Positions 47,655 through 56,995 of a stretch of DNA of 64,000 bases are shown one piece after another; position 1 is the stretch's first letter, and each line of letters opens with the position of its first letter. Location: assembly GCF_013407835.1 (NCBI RefSeq), contig NZ_JACCBI010000001.1:1-64000 (forward strand), in the 5' to 3' direction. Made by a program: the position numbers and the translations under genes. Under the pieces are notes generated by a model. It was not told the origin of the DNA. It was given only the letters and a program-made list of their open reading frames with translations, and made no database searches. This stretch comes from Agromyces atrinae (lineage in GTDB: Bacteria > Actinomycetota > Actinomycetes > Actinomycetales > Microbacteriaceae).

Positions 47655-48691
47655 GCCAGTCCATGATCGAATCCGATCCCCAGTCACCGCCTCCCACTCA
47701 GGCCGCCGACGCCGTCGCCGGCAAGAGTCAGGGGCGACTGATCTTCGAGCGGTTCCTGCAGAACCGCATCTCCGTCGTCTCGCTCATCCTGCTGGTCGGC
47801 ATTATCGTCTTCACCTTCTCGGCGACGGGCTTCGGTCCGATCCCGGGGTGGTGGAAGTACGACTTCAAGACGCTGAACCCGCAGGCCGGCGGCCCGACGC
47901 TCTCGCTCTGGCCGTTCAGCTTCGGCGATCACCCGTTCGGTCAGAACCGCATCGGTGTCGACTACTTCGCGCTCGTCATGCGCGGCATCCAGAACTCGGT
48001 CATCGTCATGGTCGTCATCGGCGGCCTCGGCACGATCGTGGGCACCGTCGTCGGCGCGATCGCCGGCTACTACCGCGGCTGGGTGGATGCCGTCCTGATG
48101 CGCATCACGGACGTCTTCATCGTCATCCCCGCGATCGTGATCGGCGCCGTCGTCGGCCAGACCGCCGGTGAGAGCGGACTCGGCGTCTGGGTGCTCTCGA
48201 TCCTCCTCGCCCTCGTGTCGTGGATGAGCATCGCGAGGCTCGTGCGGGCCGAGTTCCTCTCGCTCCGCGAGCGCGAGTTCGTCGAGGCGGCCCGCGTCGC
48301 CGGTGCGAGCGATGCGCGCATCATCTTCAAGCACATCCTGCCGAACGCCGTGGGCGTCGTGATCGTGAGCGCGACCCTCCTCGCCGCGAGCGCGATCCTC
48401 CTCGAGACGGGCCTCAGCTACCTCGGCTACGGAATCCGCGCCCCAGAGTCGTCGCTCGGCCTCCTCATCAGCGACAACCAGTCGGCGTTCACAACGCGCC
48501 CCTGGCTGTACTGGTGGCCCGCGGTGTTCATCGTCTCGCTCGCGCTGCTCGTGAACTTCGTCGGCGACGGTCTGCGCGACGCGTTCGACCCGCGTCAGAA
48601 GCGCTTCAAGCGTCGCAAGATGAAGGAGTTCATCGACGCGGGTGCGCCTCGGCCCAAGACCTCGGCCCCGCAGACGTCGACGCCCGAATGA
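47651..48691 (+). CDS. Peptide-type ABC transporter permease (OppC-like)
   Basis: A 346-residue permease of normal length. An N-terminal cytoplasmic tail of ~30 residues, GRLIFERFLQNRISVVSLILLVG as first segment, the periplasmic loop with HPFGQNRIGVDYFALVMRGIQNSV (typical HPFGTDxxGRD-like motif), and the EAA loop LREREFVEAARVAGASDARIIFKHILPNA are present. It forms the translocation channel with the OppB-like subunit. Its start overlaps the micro-ORF at 47604. The PH-domain gene on the other strand begins after it, and the ATPase gene resumes downstream. Confidence 0.94.
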   Translation: MSQSMIESDPQSPPPTQAADAVAGKSQGRLIFERFLQNRISVVSLILLVGIIVFTFSATGFGPIPGWWKYDFKTLNPQAGGPTLSLWPFSFGDHPFGQNRIGVDYFALVMRGIQNSVIVMVVIGGLGTIVGTVVGAIAGYYRGWVDAVLMRITDVFIVIPAIVIGAVVGQTAGESGLGVWVLSILLALVSWMSIARLVRAEFLSLREREFVEAARVAGASDARIIFKHILPNAVGVVIVSATLLAASAILLETGLSYLGYGIRAPESSLGLLISDNQSAFTTRPWLYWWPAVFIVSLALLVNFVGDGLRDAFDPRQKRFKRRKMKEFIDAGAPRPKTSAPQTSTPE

Positions 48692-48699
48692 TGTTCCGG

Positions 48700-49323
48700 C
48701 TAGAACAGTGCGATCGACAGGATCGCCAGGATCGCGCCGACACTGAGAACGGCGAGCGCCGGGATGTTCCACGTGGTCGTCGTCGGAGTCTCGTGGGCGC
48801 TCCCCGCGTCGAGCGCGCCCGAGTCGCGCAGCGCGTGCCAGCGTTCGCGGATGATGCCGGCCGCGCGACCCGACTCGGTCGCGGGCAGGTCTCCGGGGCG
48901 CACGATGTCGGCTTCGACGGTTCCCCGCGCCTGAGCTCGGTGATCGCGCGACGCGCGCAGGGCACCCGTCGCGCCCGGTGCGGGAGCGCACCACACGGCG
49001 AAGGCGCGGCCCGGCACATGGACCGTCAGCGCGTACTTCGTGTCGATGTGCACGAGGGCGTTCCACGGCACGTCGATGCGGCGCGTGACGTTCTCGATGT
49101 GCACGCCGTCGGCGTCGACGGTGAGCGACGGGCGCCACAGCACGAAGTAGGCGCTCACACCGATGTAGACCACGAGGGGCACGACGTCGAGGTACGAGCG
49201 GGTGCCGCTCGTCACGACGAGGCCGATGGCGGCCGCTCCGCACACGATCCAGAACAGCACCGCGAGCACGCGGTTGAACCGAGAGACGAGAGTGACCGGG
49301 GCGTCGGACTGAGTGAGGGGCAT
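48700..49323 (-). CDS. PH-domain-containing membrane protein
   Basis: A 207-residue protein with two membrane segments near residues 20-55 (VLAVLFWIVCGAAAIGLVV, VVPLVVYIGVSAYFVLW) and a C-terminal one (ALAVLSVGAILAILSIALF). Between them is a bacterial PH-like domain (SLTVDADGVHIENVTRRIDVPWNALVHIDTKYALTVHVPG), the form seen in many actinobacterial small membrane proteins. Function unknown. It lies on the minus strand inside an otherwise plus-strand ABC operon. Start ATG at 49321-49323. Confidence 0.8.
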   Translation of the reverse strand: MPLTQSDAPVTLVSRFNRVLAVLFWIVCGAAAIGLVVTSGTRSYLDVVPLVVYIGVSAYFVLWRPSLTVDADGVHIENVTRRIDVPWNALVHIDTKYALTVHVPGRAFAVWCAPAPGATGALRASRDHRAQARGTVEADIVRPGDLPATESGRAAGIIRERWHALRDSGALDAGSAHETPTTTTWNIPALAVLSVGAILAILSIALF

Positions 49324-49412
49324 CAGCCCATTCTCCCAGTCTCCAGCGACTCGACCATCTTCCGTCCGTCCGCAGACGCGGGCGACGGACACGGTGAAAG
49401 GAACACCACCCC

Positions 49413-51173
49413 GTGAGCGACATCCAGCACACCTACCCGGCGGGCACGACCCCCGTACTGACGGTCGACAACCTGTGCGTCGACTTCGGCGTCGACAACG
49501 CCTGGGTCCCCGCGGCCAAGAACCTCTCCTACACGATCGGGCCGGGCGAGGTCGTCGCGGTCGTCGGCGAATCGGGTTCGGGCAAGAGCGCGTCGTCGAT
49601 GGCGATCCTCGATCTGCTGCCGAAGAACTCGCGCGTGCGCGGCACGATCGACGTCAACGGCCGTTCGGTCACGTCGATGAGCCCCCGCGCCCTCCGCGAG
49701 CTCCGCGGTGAAGAGGTCGCCGCGATCTTCCAGGAGCCGATGACGGCCCTCAACCCGGTCTACACGGTCGGCTTCCAGATCGTCGAGACGATCCGCACCC
49801 ACCGCCCGATGCCGCCGTCGGAGGCGGCGAAGAAGGCGATCGAGATGCTCACGCTCGTCGAGATGCCCGACCCGAAGAAGGCCTTCGACTCCTACCCGCA
49901 CCAGCTCTCGGGTGGTCAGCGTCAGCGCGCGATGATCGCTCAGGCGCTCGTGCTCGACCCGTCGCTCCTCATCGCCGACGAGCCGACGACGGCCCTCGAC
50001 GTGACGGTCCAGGCCGAGATCCTCGAGCTCCTCCGCGACCTCAAGGACCGCCTGAAGAGCGCCGTGCTCCTCATCACCCACGACATGGGCGTCGTCGCCG
50101 ACCTCGCCGACTGGGTCGTCGTCATGCAGCAGGGTGTCATCGTCGAGCAGGGTCCTGCCGCGCAGATCTTCGCGTCCCCTCAGGACCCGTACACGCAGGC
50201 GCTCCTGGCCGCCGTTCCCCACCTCGGGCAGAGCGACGGCGAGGAGGTCGACGTGACGGAGACCCTCAGCGAGGTCGCCTCCGAGAGCATCGCCGAGTTC
50301 GCCTCCGCCGAGCGTGAGGCCGCGGTGCACGTCACCGAGCCCGTCCTCGCGTTGAACGACGTCATCATCGAGTACGGCGCGCGCGGCAAGGTCGGAACGT
50401 TCCGCGCCGTCGACGAGGTCTCGCTCGAGATCGGCCGCGGCGAGATCCTCGGTCTCGTGGGCGAGTCGGGCTCGGGCAAGTCGACGATCGGTCGTGCCGC
50501 GATCGGTCTGCAGCCGATCGCGGGCGGTTCGCTCGTCGTCGCCGGCACCGACCTCTCGAAGCACTCGCGGAAGATCGTGAAGACGCTCCGCCGCAAGGTC
50601 GGCATCGTCTTCCAGGACCCGTCGTCGTCGCTCAACCCCCGCCTGCCCATCGGCGAGTCGATCGGCGAGCCCCTCTTCCTCGCGGGCGAGGCCAAGGGCA
50701 AGGTGCTCGACCGTCGCGTCGAGGAACTGCTCGACAGCGTGCGACTGCCGAAGAGCTACCGCAACCGGTTCCCGCACGAGCTGTCGGGCGGCCAGAAGCA
50801 GCGCGTCGGCATCGCCCGCGCCCTCTCGCTGAGCCCCGAGCTGCTCGTCGCCGACGAACCGACCTCCGCTCTCGACGTCTCGGTGCAGGCGACGGTGCTC
50901 GAGCTCCTGAAGGGACTGCAGCGCGAGCTCAACTTCGCCTGCCTCTTCATCAGCCACGACCTCGCCGTCGTCGACATCATGGCCGACCGCATCGCCGTGA
51001 TGCACCACGGAAAGATCGTCGAGACCGGCTCCCGCGACCAGATCCTGCGTTCGCCGAAGGACCCGTACACGCAGCGACTCATCGCCGCCATCCCGGTTCC
51101 CGACCCCGAGCAGCAGCGCGAACGTCGGGAGCTTCGGCGCACCGTGTTGAAGGCCACCGACGACGTCGCCTGA
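49413..51173 (+). CDS. Fused peptide ABC transporter ATPase (OppD-OppF type)
   Basis: A 586-residue protein with two ABC ATPase domains joined by a ~45-residue linker. Walker A: VVGESGSGKSASSMA and LVGESGSGKSTIGR. Signatures: LSGGQRQRAMIAQAL and LSGGQKQRVGIARAL. Walker B: LLIADEPTTALD and LLVADEPTSALD. The C-terminal domain also has the KDPYTQRLIAAIP motif of oligopeptide ATPases. It powers the SBP/permease system encoded upstream. The fusion replaces separate OppD and OppF subunits, as is common in actinobacteria. The GTG start lacks a strong ribosome binding site except GTGAAAGG ten bases upstream. Confidence 0.94.
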   Translation: MSDIQHTYPAGTTPVLTVDNLCVDFGVDNAWVPAAKNLSYTIGPGEVVAVVGESGSGKSASSMAILDLLPKNSRVRGTIDVNGRSVTSMSPRALRELRGEEVAAIFQEPMTALNPVYTVGFQIVETIRTHRPMPPSEAAKKAIEMLTLVEMPDPKKAFDSYPHQLSGGQRQRAMIAQALVLDPSLLIADEPTTALDVTVQAEILELLRDLKDRLKSAVLLITHDMGVVADLADWVVVMQQGVIVEQGPAAQIFASPQDPYTQALLAAVPHLGQSDGEEVDVTETLSEVASESIAEFASAEREAAVHVTEPVLALNDVIIEYGARGKVGTFRAVDEVSLEIGRGEILGLVGESGSGKSTIGRAAIGLQPIAGGSLVVAGTDLSKHSRKIVKTLRRKVGIVFQDPSSSLNPRLPIGESIGEPLFLAGEAKGKVLDRRVEELLDSVRLPKSYRNRFPHELSGGQKQRVGIARALSLSPELLVADEPTSALDVSVQATVLELLKGLQRELNFACLFISHDLAVVDIMADRIAVMHHGKIVETGSRDQILRSPKDPYTQRLIAAIPVPDPEQQRERRELRRTVLKATDDVA

Positions 51174-51220
51174 GCGGCCTACACCTTACTGTCATCCGGG
51201 GGCGGTAAGCTCTATTGTTC

Positions 51221-51238
51221 GACGGTTCGATCCGTCGC
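51221..51238. terminator. Hairpin between the peptide ABC operon and typA
   Basis: CGACGG (51221-51226) and CCGTCG (51233-51238) form a short hairpin with a six-base loop, followed by CGATTTCTC. It may end the ABC transcript or be part of the typA leader. The pairing is short, so confidence is low. Confidence 0.3.
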
Positions 51239-51303
51239 GATTTCTCACGCAGTACGATCGGCTCCGCCCGGCTGCGCCGCACCCCAACCGAAGGACTTCC
51301 CTG

Positions 51304-53208
51304 ATGGCGACTGCCACCCGCTCCGACGTGCGCAACGTCGCTATCGTTGCCCACGTCGACCACGGCAAGACGACCCTCGTCGATGCCATGCTCAAGCAGA
51401 CCCACTCGTTCCGCGACCACCAGCAGGTCGACGACCGCGCCATGGACTCCAACGAGCTCGAGCGCGAAAAGGGCATCACGATCCTCGCCAAGAACACGGC
51501 GGTCGAGTACAACGGCGAGCACTCGAACGGCGTGCCCATCACGATCAACGTGATCGACACCCCGGGCCACGCCGACTTCGGCGGTGAGGTCGAGCGCGGC
51601 CTCTCCATGGTCGACGGCGTCGTCCTCCTCGTGGATGCCAGTGAGGGGCCGCTCCCGCAGACGCGCTTCGTGCTGCGCAAGGCCCTCGAGGGCCGTCTGC
51701 CCGTCATCCTGCTCGTCAACAAGACCGACCGTCCCGACGCGCGCATCGACGAGGTCGTCGCCGAGAGCCAGGACCTCCTGCTCGGCCTCGCCTCCGACCT
51801 CGCCGACGACGTGCCCGACCTCGACCTCGACGCGATCCTCGACGTCCCCGTCGTCTACGCCTCGGGCAAGGCCGGCCGCGCCTCGTCGAACAAGCCCGCC
51901 AACGGCGAGCTGCCCGACGCCGAAGACCTCGAGCCGCTGTTCGCCGCGATCCTCGAGCACATCCCGGCTCCGACGTACGACGACGAGGCCCCCCTGCAGG
52001 CGTGGGTCACGAACCTCGACGCGTCGCCGTTCCTCGGTCGTATCGCCCTGCTCCGCGTCTTCAACGGCACGATCAACAAGGGCCAGACCGTCGCGTGGGT
52101 CCGCGCCGACGGCTCGACGCAGAACGTGCGCATCACCGAGCTCCTGAAGACGAAGGCCCTCGAGCGCTTCCCCGCCGAGAGCGCCGCCCCCGGCGACATC
52201 ATCGCCGTCGCCGGCATCGAGGAGATCACCATCGGTGACACCCTCGCCGACGCCGATGACGTGCGCCCGCTGCCGCACATCACGGTCGACGACCCCGCCA
52301 TCTCGATGACCATCGGCACCAACACGTCGCCGCTCGTCGGCAAGGTGCGCGGCCACAAGCTCACGGCGCGTATGGTCAAGGACCGCCTCGACCGCGAGCT
52401 CGTCGGTAACGTCTCGCTCAAGGTCGTCGACATCGGACGCCCCGACTCGTGGGAGGTCCAGGGCCGCGGCGAGCTCGCCCTCGCCATCCTCGTCGAGCAG
52501 ATGCGTCGTGAGGGCTTCGAGCTCACCGTCGGCAAGCCGCAGGTGGTCACCAAGCAGATCGACGGCAAGACGCACGAGCCCTTCGAGCACCTTACGATCG
52601 ATGCGCCCGAAGAGTACCTCGGCGCCATCACGCAGCTCCTCGCCGCTCGCAAGGGCCGCATGGACGGCATGTCGAACCACGGCACCGGCTGGGTGCGTAT
52701 GGAGTTCATCGTCCCGTCGCGCGGCCTCATCGGCTTCCGCACCGAGTTCCTCACGATCACGCGCGGTACGGGTATCGCCAACGCGATCTCGCACGGCTAC
52801 GAGCCGTGGGCCGGTTCGATCGTCACGCGTTCGAACGGATCGATCGTCGCCGACCGCACCGGTGTCGTCACGCCGTTCGCGATGATCGCCCTGCAGGAGC
52901 GCATGTCGTTCTTCGTGAACCCGACCGAAGAGGTCTACGAGGGCATGGTCATCGGCGAGAACTCGCGCTCCGACGACATGGACGTCAACATCACCAAGGA
53001 GAAGAAGCTGACGAACATGCGTCAGTCGACCTCCGACACCTTCGAGTCGATGACGCCCCCGCGCCAGCTCTCGCTCGAGGAATGCCTCGAATTCGCCCGC
53101 GAGGACGAGTGCGTCGAGGTCACCCCCGAGAAGGTGCGCATCCGCAAGGTCGAGCTCGACGCCACCGCGCGCGCTCGCAACACGAGCCGCCTCAAGAAGC
53201 AGGGCTGA
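51304..53208 (+). CDS. typA: Translational GTPase TypA/BipA
   Basis: A ribosome-associated GTPase of the EF-G/LepA family, linked to stress and cold tolerance and 50S assembly. The 634-residue protein has G1 [15 protein letters not shown], switch/G2 [16 protein letters not shown]3 [16 protein letters not shown] and G4 NKTDRPDAR. The EF-Tu-like second domain and the EF-G III/V-like domains follow, with the TypA-specific C-terminal region ending in [28 protein letters not shown]. It is transcribed alone: a hairpin terminator lies 22 bp downstream. Confidence 0.97.
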   Translation: MATATRSDVRNVAIVAHVDHGKTTLVDAMLKQTHSFRDHQQVDDRAMDSNELEREKGITILAKNTAVEYNGEHSNGVPITINVIDTPGHADFGGEVERGLSMVDGVVLLVDASEGPLPQTRFVLRKALEGRLPVILLVNKTDRPDARIDEVVAESQDLLLGLASDLADDVPDLDLDAILDVPVVYASGKAGRASSNKPANGELPDAEDLEPLFAAILEHIPAPTYDDEAPLQAWVTNLDASPFLGRIALLRVFNGTINKGQTVAWVRADGSTQNVRITELLKTKALERFPAESAAPGDIIAVAGIEEITIGDTLADADDVRPLPHITVDDPAISMTIGTNTSPLVGKVRGHKLTARMVKDRLDRELVGNVSLKVVDIGRPDSWEVQGRGELALAILVEQMRREGFELTVGKPQVVTKQIDGKTHEPFEHLTIDAPEEYLGAITQLLAARKGRMDGMSNHGTGWVRMEFIVPSRGLIGFRTEFLTITRGTGIANAISHGYEPWAGSIVTRSNGSIVADRTGVVTPFAMIALQERMSFFVNPTEEVYEGMVIGENSRSDDMDVNITKEKKLTNMRQSTSDTFESMTPPRQLSLEECLEFAREDECVEVTPEKVRIRKVELDATARARNTSRLKKQG

Positions 53209-53229
53209 GCGCTCCGAGCGATCCACGAG

Positions 53230-53280
53230 CCGCCGATTCCGGGCTCCCGCACCCTGCGGGACGCCGGGGGTCGGCGGTTT
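53230..53280 (+). terminator. Terminator hairpin downstream of typA
   Basis: CCGCCGA (53230-53236) pairs with TCGGCGG (53271-53277), with inner pairing CCCGCA/TGCGGG and a CCGGG-type stem. It is followed by TTT and lies directly after the typA stop. Confidence 0.7.
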
Positions 53281-53384
53281 CGTCGTCGTGCGGACAGTGG
53301 AGGATGCTCTCAGAAACCGCCGGTACCGTAGCGGAGTTGCCTTCGGGCAGAGCTCCTGACTTCGACGAGATGCATACGTAACGA

Positions 53385-54239
53385 ATGACTTCACCCTCCC
53401 CCCGCGGCCGCCGCGCCGCACCCCGCACGCCCCTGCGCTCGCGCCGCCGCACCAACACCCGGTCGGCCGCGCCCCGACGAGCGACAGTGAAGCCCGCCGC
53501 AAGCGCGCCCGCGCAGCGTCGACCCGGCACCCGCCGCCGCAGCGTGCTCTCGATGCTCGCGATGTCGTTCACCGTCGCCATCGCCCTCGCGACGGGGCTT
53601 CCCTCGACCGTCCTCCCCGCGATGGATGTCGCGGGCGCAGCATCGATCTACGAGACGGTCGCTCCCTCCTCCGACATCCGTCTCGCACCGCAGTCGTTCG
53701 CCTCCGACGCGACGGCGGAGCTCAACGTGACGCGTGAGTCGTACTCGGCCGAGGCCGCGCCGCCGCCCATCATCTCGGAGGTCGCGAGCATGGGATCGGT
53801 CGAACTCATCGAGACCGAGCTCGTCGTCTGGCCCATTCCGTCGAACTCGCGCGTCTCGTCGGGCTTCGGGCCGCGCGCGGCACCGTGCGACGGCTGCTCG
53901 ACGATGCACGACGGCATCGACTTCAACCCCGGCAACGGGTCGCCCATCGTCTCGATCGCCGACGGCGTCGTCGTGCTCGCGACCGAGAACGGCGGGGGAC
54001 TCGGCGTCAACGTCGAGGTGCAGCACAACATCGGCGGTCGCCTCGTCACGTCGAGCTACGGCCACATGCAGTACGGCTCACTCGCCGTCTCGCGCGGAGA
54101 CATCGTCACCGCGGGGCAGCTCATCGGGCTCGTCGGCTCGACCGGTCAGTCGACGGGGCCGCACCTGCACCTCGAGATGTTCTACGAGGACGGCGTGCGT
54201 TTCGACGGACTCGCCTGGCTGCAGAGCTACGCGGGCTAG
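53385..54239 (+). CDS. M23 family peptidase (LytM type)
   Basis: A 284-residue exported peptidase. It starts with a basic ~50-residue N-terminal tail (RRAAPRTPLRSRRRTNTR) before a hydrophobic signal or anchor segment at about 54-76 (VLSMLAMSFTVAIALATGLP). The M23 domain occupies the C-terminal ~130 residues: SGFGPRAAPCDGCSTMHDGIDFNPGNG (zinc His and Asp in HDGIDF), VQHNIGGRLVTSSYGHMQYGSLAV and HLHLEMFYEDGVRFD. It should cleave peptidoglycan peptides outside the cell. Its stop codon shares CTAG with the opposite-strand enoyl-CoA hydratase gene. Confidence 0.92.
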   Translation: MTSPSPRGRRAAPRTPLRSRRRTNTRSAAPRRATVKPAASAPAQRRPGTRRRSVLSMLAMSFTVAIALATGLPSTVLPAMDVAGAASIYETVAPSSDIRLAPQSFASDATAELNVTRESYSAEAAPPPIISEVASMGSVELIETELVVWPIPSNSRVSSGFGPRAAPCDGCSTMHDGIDFNPGNGSPIVSIADGVVVLATENGGGLGVNVEVQHNIGGRLVTSSYGHMQYGSLAVSRGDIVTAGQLIGLVGSTGQSTGPHLHLEMFYEDGVRFDGLAWLQSYAG

Positions 54240-55033
54240 AACCGCGGCGCGCGCTTCTCGAGGAACGCCGCGACGCCCTCGCGCATCTCATCGGTCGTGA
54301 AGGCCTCGCGGAAGCCCGCGAGTTCGCGTTCGACCGCGTCATCGGTCGGCCGCCCCGCCGAATCGACGAGCACCGCCTTCGCGATGCCGACCGCGGATGC
54401 CGCGTTGGCGGCGATCGCCTCGATGAGCGTGCGGGCCGCATCGAAGAGGTCGTCGCGCGAATCGACCACGTCGAGCACGAGGCCGAGACGCTGGGCTTCG
54501 GCCGCATCGATCGTGCGGCCCGTGTAGATGAGCTCCTTCGCGCGCGCGAGCCCCACGGCGCGGGGGAGGCGCACGGTTCCGCCGAAGCCGGGGATGAGAC
54601 CGAGCTTCACCTCGGGCTGGCCGAAGCGCGACGCGGTCGTCGCGAGGATGAGGTCGCATGCGAGGGCGAGCTCGCACCCGCCGCCGAGGGCGAAGCCGTC
54701 GACGCACGCGATGACCGGAACCGGCAGGCCTTCGATGAGGGCGGCGACGTCGTGGCCGAGTCGTCCGATCGTCTCGCCCTCGTCGGGGCTCAGCGTCGAC
54801 ATGGCGCGGATGTCGGCGCCCGCGACGAACGCGCGGCCACCCGCCCCGGTGAGGATGACGCCGCGCACACCGTTCTCGCGATCGAGGGCCACCTCGCGGC
54901 GGAGCCGGAGGAAGACCTCTCGGAGCCCCGCGAGGACCTCGCCCGACAACGCGTTGAGCGCATCGGGGCGATCGATCGTGACGGTCGCGATGCGCCCGTC
55001 GATGTCGAGGGTGACCGTCGGCTTCTCGTTCAT
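54236..55033 (-). CDS. Enoyl-CoA hydratase
   Basis: A 265-residue crotonase-family enzyme that hydrates enoyl-CoA in fatty acid or amino acid degradation. The oxyanion-hole region is RAFVAGADIRAMS. Both catalytic glutamates of true hydratases are present: GGGCELALACDLILA and FGQPEVKLGLIPGFGGTVRLPRAVG. The C-terminal part (AKAVLVDSAGRPTDDAVERELAGF) is typical. No other beta-oxidation gene is adjacent. The ATG at 55031-55033 has a palindromic hairpin upstream (55048-55066). The stop overlaps the M23 stop. Confidence 0.93.
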   Translation of the reverse strand: MNEKPTVTLDIDGRIATVTIDRPDALNALSGEVLAGLREVFLRLRREVALDRENGVRGVILTGAGGRAFVAGADIRAMSTLSPDEGETIGRLGHDVAALIEGLPVPVIACVDGFALGGGCELALACDLILATTASRFGQPEVKLGLIPGFGGTVRLPRAVGLARAKELIYTGRTIDAAEAQRLGLVLDVVDSRDDLFDAARTLIEAIAANAASAVGIAKAVLVDSAGRPTDDAVERELAGFREAFTTDEMREGVAAFLEKRAPRF

Positions 55034-55047
55034 GACCCACCGTTCTC

Positions 55048-55066
55048 CGGCCCGACGATCGGGCCG
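55048..55066. promoter_or_regulatory. Palindromic hairpin between the enoyl-CoA hydratase and lipoprotein genes
   Basis: CGGCCCGA-CGA-TCGGGCCG forms a perfect 8-bp stem with a three-base loop, 15 bp upstream of the enoyl-CoA hydratase ATG. It could be a repressor site or a leader hairpin. Confidence 0.4.
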
Positions 55067-55172
55067 TCATGATTCAGACTACGGGGGAGTCCCCCCGGGT
55101 GCGAGGGCGCTCGAATCGCTACTCTGAGATGTCGACACCGGCGCGCTCGCGCCCCACTACCGGAGGACCGTC

Positions 55173-55631
55173 ATGCCCCGTCTCAGCCGCCGCTACAGCA
55201 TCCCGCTCGCGATCGTCATCGCCGCCGCAGCCGCCCCCGCACTGACCGGATGCTTCGGCAACCCGATCGAGAACATCGTGAACAACGGTGTCGAGCAGGC
55301 CGTCGAGGGTGCGACCGGTCAGGACGTCAGCCTCGGCGGCAAGCTGCCCGACGGGTGGCCGGCCGAGGTCCCCGTCGTCGAGGGCGAGATCGGTCCCGGC
55401 GGCGGGACGTCGGGCACCGACAGCGGATGGGCCGTGCTCATCACGAGCACGGCAGCAGACCCGCTCGCCGAGGCGAAGGCATCGCTCGAGGGTGCGGGCT
55501 TCACCGCCGACTCGAACTTCGCGGGTGCAGAGGGCGGCATCATCGCGTTCACGAACGGCACGTACGAGGTCGTCGTCGTCGGCAGCCCCGACGGACTGCT
55601 CTACACGGTCACTCCCGCGACCGCGCCGTAG
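55173..55631 (+). CDS. Putative lipoprotein
   Basis: A 152-residue exported protein. A lipoprotein signal peptide ends with ALTGC (C27). The mature part has the sequence DVSLGGKLPDGWPAEVPVVEGEIGPGGGTSGTD, then AEAKASLEGAGFTADSNFAGAEGGIIAFTNGTYEVVVVGSPDGLLYTV, an alternating-strand pattern of a small alpha-beta domain. I have seen similar DGWPxxxP lipoproteins in actinobacteria but cannot name the family. A -10 candidate (TACTCT, 55120-55125) and a GGAGGA ribosome binding site precede the ATG. Confidence 0.75.
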   Translation: MPRLSRRYSIPLAIVIAAAAAPALTGCFGNPIENIVNNGVEQAVEGATGQDVSLGGKLPDGWPAEVPVVEGEIGPGGGTSGTDSGWAVLITSTAADPLAEAKASLEGAGFTADSNFAGAEGGIIAFTNGTYEVVVVGSPDGLLYTVTPATAP

Positions 55632-55677
55632 TCCGCACGCCCGCCGTGGGCGCGCCCGCGGCGGGCGTTCTCGCAGG

Positions 55678-56985
55678 TCAGGCGAACAGCGTCTCTCCCA
55701 CGAAGCCGCCCGCCGTCGCGCCCGGGGGCACGGCGAAGATCGCGGAACCCACGTGGCGGATGTACTCGTTGAGTCCATCCGTCGCGAGCGTACGCTGCAC
55801 CGTGATGAACTGCTCGGGCGAACGCTGGTACGACAGGAAGAACAGGCCGGCGTCGAGGCGGCCGAGCTCGTCGTTGCCGTCGACGTAGTTGTACCCGCGA
55901 CGGAGCAGCCGCACGCCCGAGTTCTGGGCGGGGTGTGCGAGACGCACGTGAGCCGTCGGGTCGATGAGCGGTTGGCCCGCGGCTCCGCTCGCGTCGAAGT
56001 CGGGCTCCGTGAACTCGGTGCCGCCCGAGAGCGGTGCGCCCTGGGCCTTGTCGCGGCCGATCACGAGCTCCTGCTCCTGGAGCTGCGTGCGATCCCAGTT
56101 CTCGATGAGCATGCGGATGCGCCGGGCGACGAGATAGCTGCCGCCCGTCATCCACGCGGCGTCCTCGCCCGCACCGACCCAGACGTGCTCGTCGACGGCC
56201 GCGGCCTCCTCCGACTTCACGTTGGCCGTGCCGTCCTTGAACCCGAAGAGGTTGCGCGGGGTGGCCTGGCTCGTGGAGGTCGACGAGGTGCGGCCGAAGC
56301 CGAGCTGCGACCAGCGCAGCGACGCACGCCCGAAGGCGATGCGACTGAGGTTGCGGATGGCGTGCACGGCGACCTGCGGGTCGTCGGCGCAGGCCTGGAT
56401 GCAGAGGTCGCCATCGGTGTACTCGGGCTTCAGCGCATCGCCCTGGAAGCGCGGCAACCGCACGAGCGACTCGGGCCGGCGGTCGGCGATACCGAATCGG
56501 TCGACGCCGTCAGCCGTCTCGAAGAGCGAGGGGCCGAAGCCGAACGTGATCGTGAGGCCGCTCGCGGGAAGTCCGAGCGCCTCGCCCGTGTCTTCGGGCG
56601 GCGCGAGATCGGAACCGCCGACGGCGCCCGTCTCACCGATCTCGAGACCCTGGGTGAGCTGCGCCGCGGCGGCGCTCCACTCGACGAGCAGTTCGCGCAG
56701 TTCCTCGCGCGTCGTGCGTTCGCCGACGTCGAAGGCCGCGAAGTGCAGCCGGTCCTGTGCGGGAGTCGTGATCCCGGCCTGGTGTGCGCCGAAGAACGGA
56801 TACACGCGCGACGCGGGTGTCGTCGCCTGCGCCGCGACGGCCGCGGTGACCCCCGCGCCTCCCGCGGCGCCGAGTGCGAGACCGGCGGCCCCCGCACCGA
56901 GCAGGCCGAACAGCCCGCGGCGTGAGACGCCGGCGGGCTGTTCGGATTCGGCGTCTGCTGAGGGGACGCCGGTCTCGTCGCTCAT
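55678..56985 (-). CDS. efeB: Deferrochelatase/Dyp-type peroxidase EfeB
   Basis: EfeB is the Dyp-type heme peroxidase of the EfeUOB iron uptake system, exported by the Tat pathway. The 435-residue protein has a twin-arginine signal (SRRGLFGLLGAGAAGLALG, 21-39), the distal aspartate in GFKDGTAN (D251), and FLSYQRSPEQFITVQ near the C-terminus. The likely role is oxidation of ferrous iron or recovery of iron from heme outside the membrane. The start at 56983-56985 is 10 bp after the efeO stop. It is the last gene of the operon. Confidence 0.95.
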   Translation of the reverse strand: MSDETGVPSADAESEQPAGVSRRGLFGLLGAGAAGLALGAAGGAGVTAAVAAQATTPASRVYPFFGAHQAGITTPAQDRLHFAAFDVGERTTREELRELLVEWSAAAAQLTQGLEIGETGAVGGSDLAPPEDTGEALGLPASGLTITFGFGPSLFETADGVDRFGIADRRPESLVRLPRFQGDALKPEYTDGDLCIQACADDPQVAVHAIRNLSRIAFGRASLRWSQLGFGRTSSTSTSQATPRNLFGFKDGTANVKSEEAAAVDEHVWVGAGEDAAWMTGGSYLVARRIRMLIENWDRTQLQEQELVIGRDKAQGAPLSGGTEFTEPDFDASGAAGQPLIDPTAHVRLAHPAQNSGVRLLRRGYNYVDGNDELGRLDAGLFFLSYQRSPEQFITVQRTLATDGLNEYIRHVGSAIFAVPPGATAGGFVGETLFA

Positions 56986-56995
56986 GGCGATCGGA

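Noticed and set aside
44059..47697. A 1200-residue open frame on the minus strand across the ABC operon
   Set aside because: It is antisense to three well-supported transport genes and its translation is repetitive, charged and lacks any domain.
51181..51303. A sigma-70 promoter for typA
   Set aside because: TAAGCT and TACGAT are present, but no -35 lies at normal spacing, so I could not choose one.
53281..53384. Possible riboswitch before the second M23 peptidase
   Set aside because: The gap is too short and contains no recognisable conserved core.
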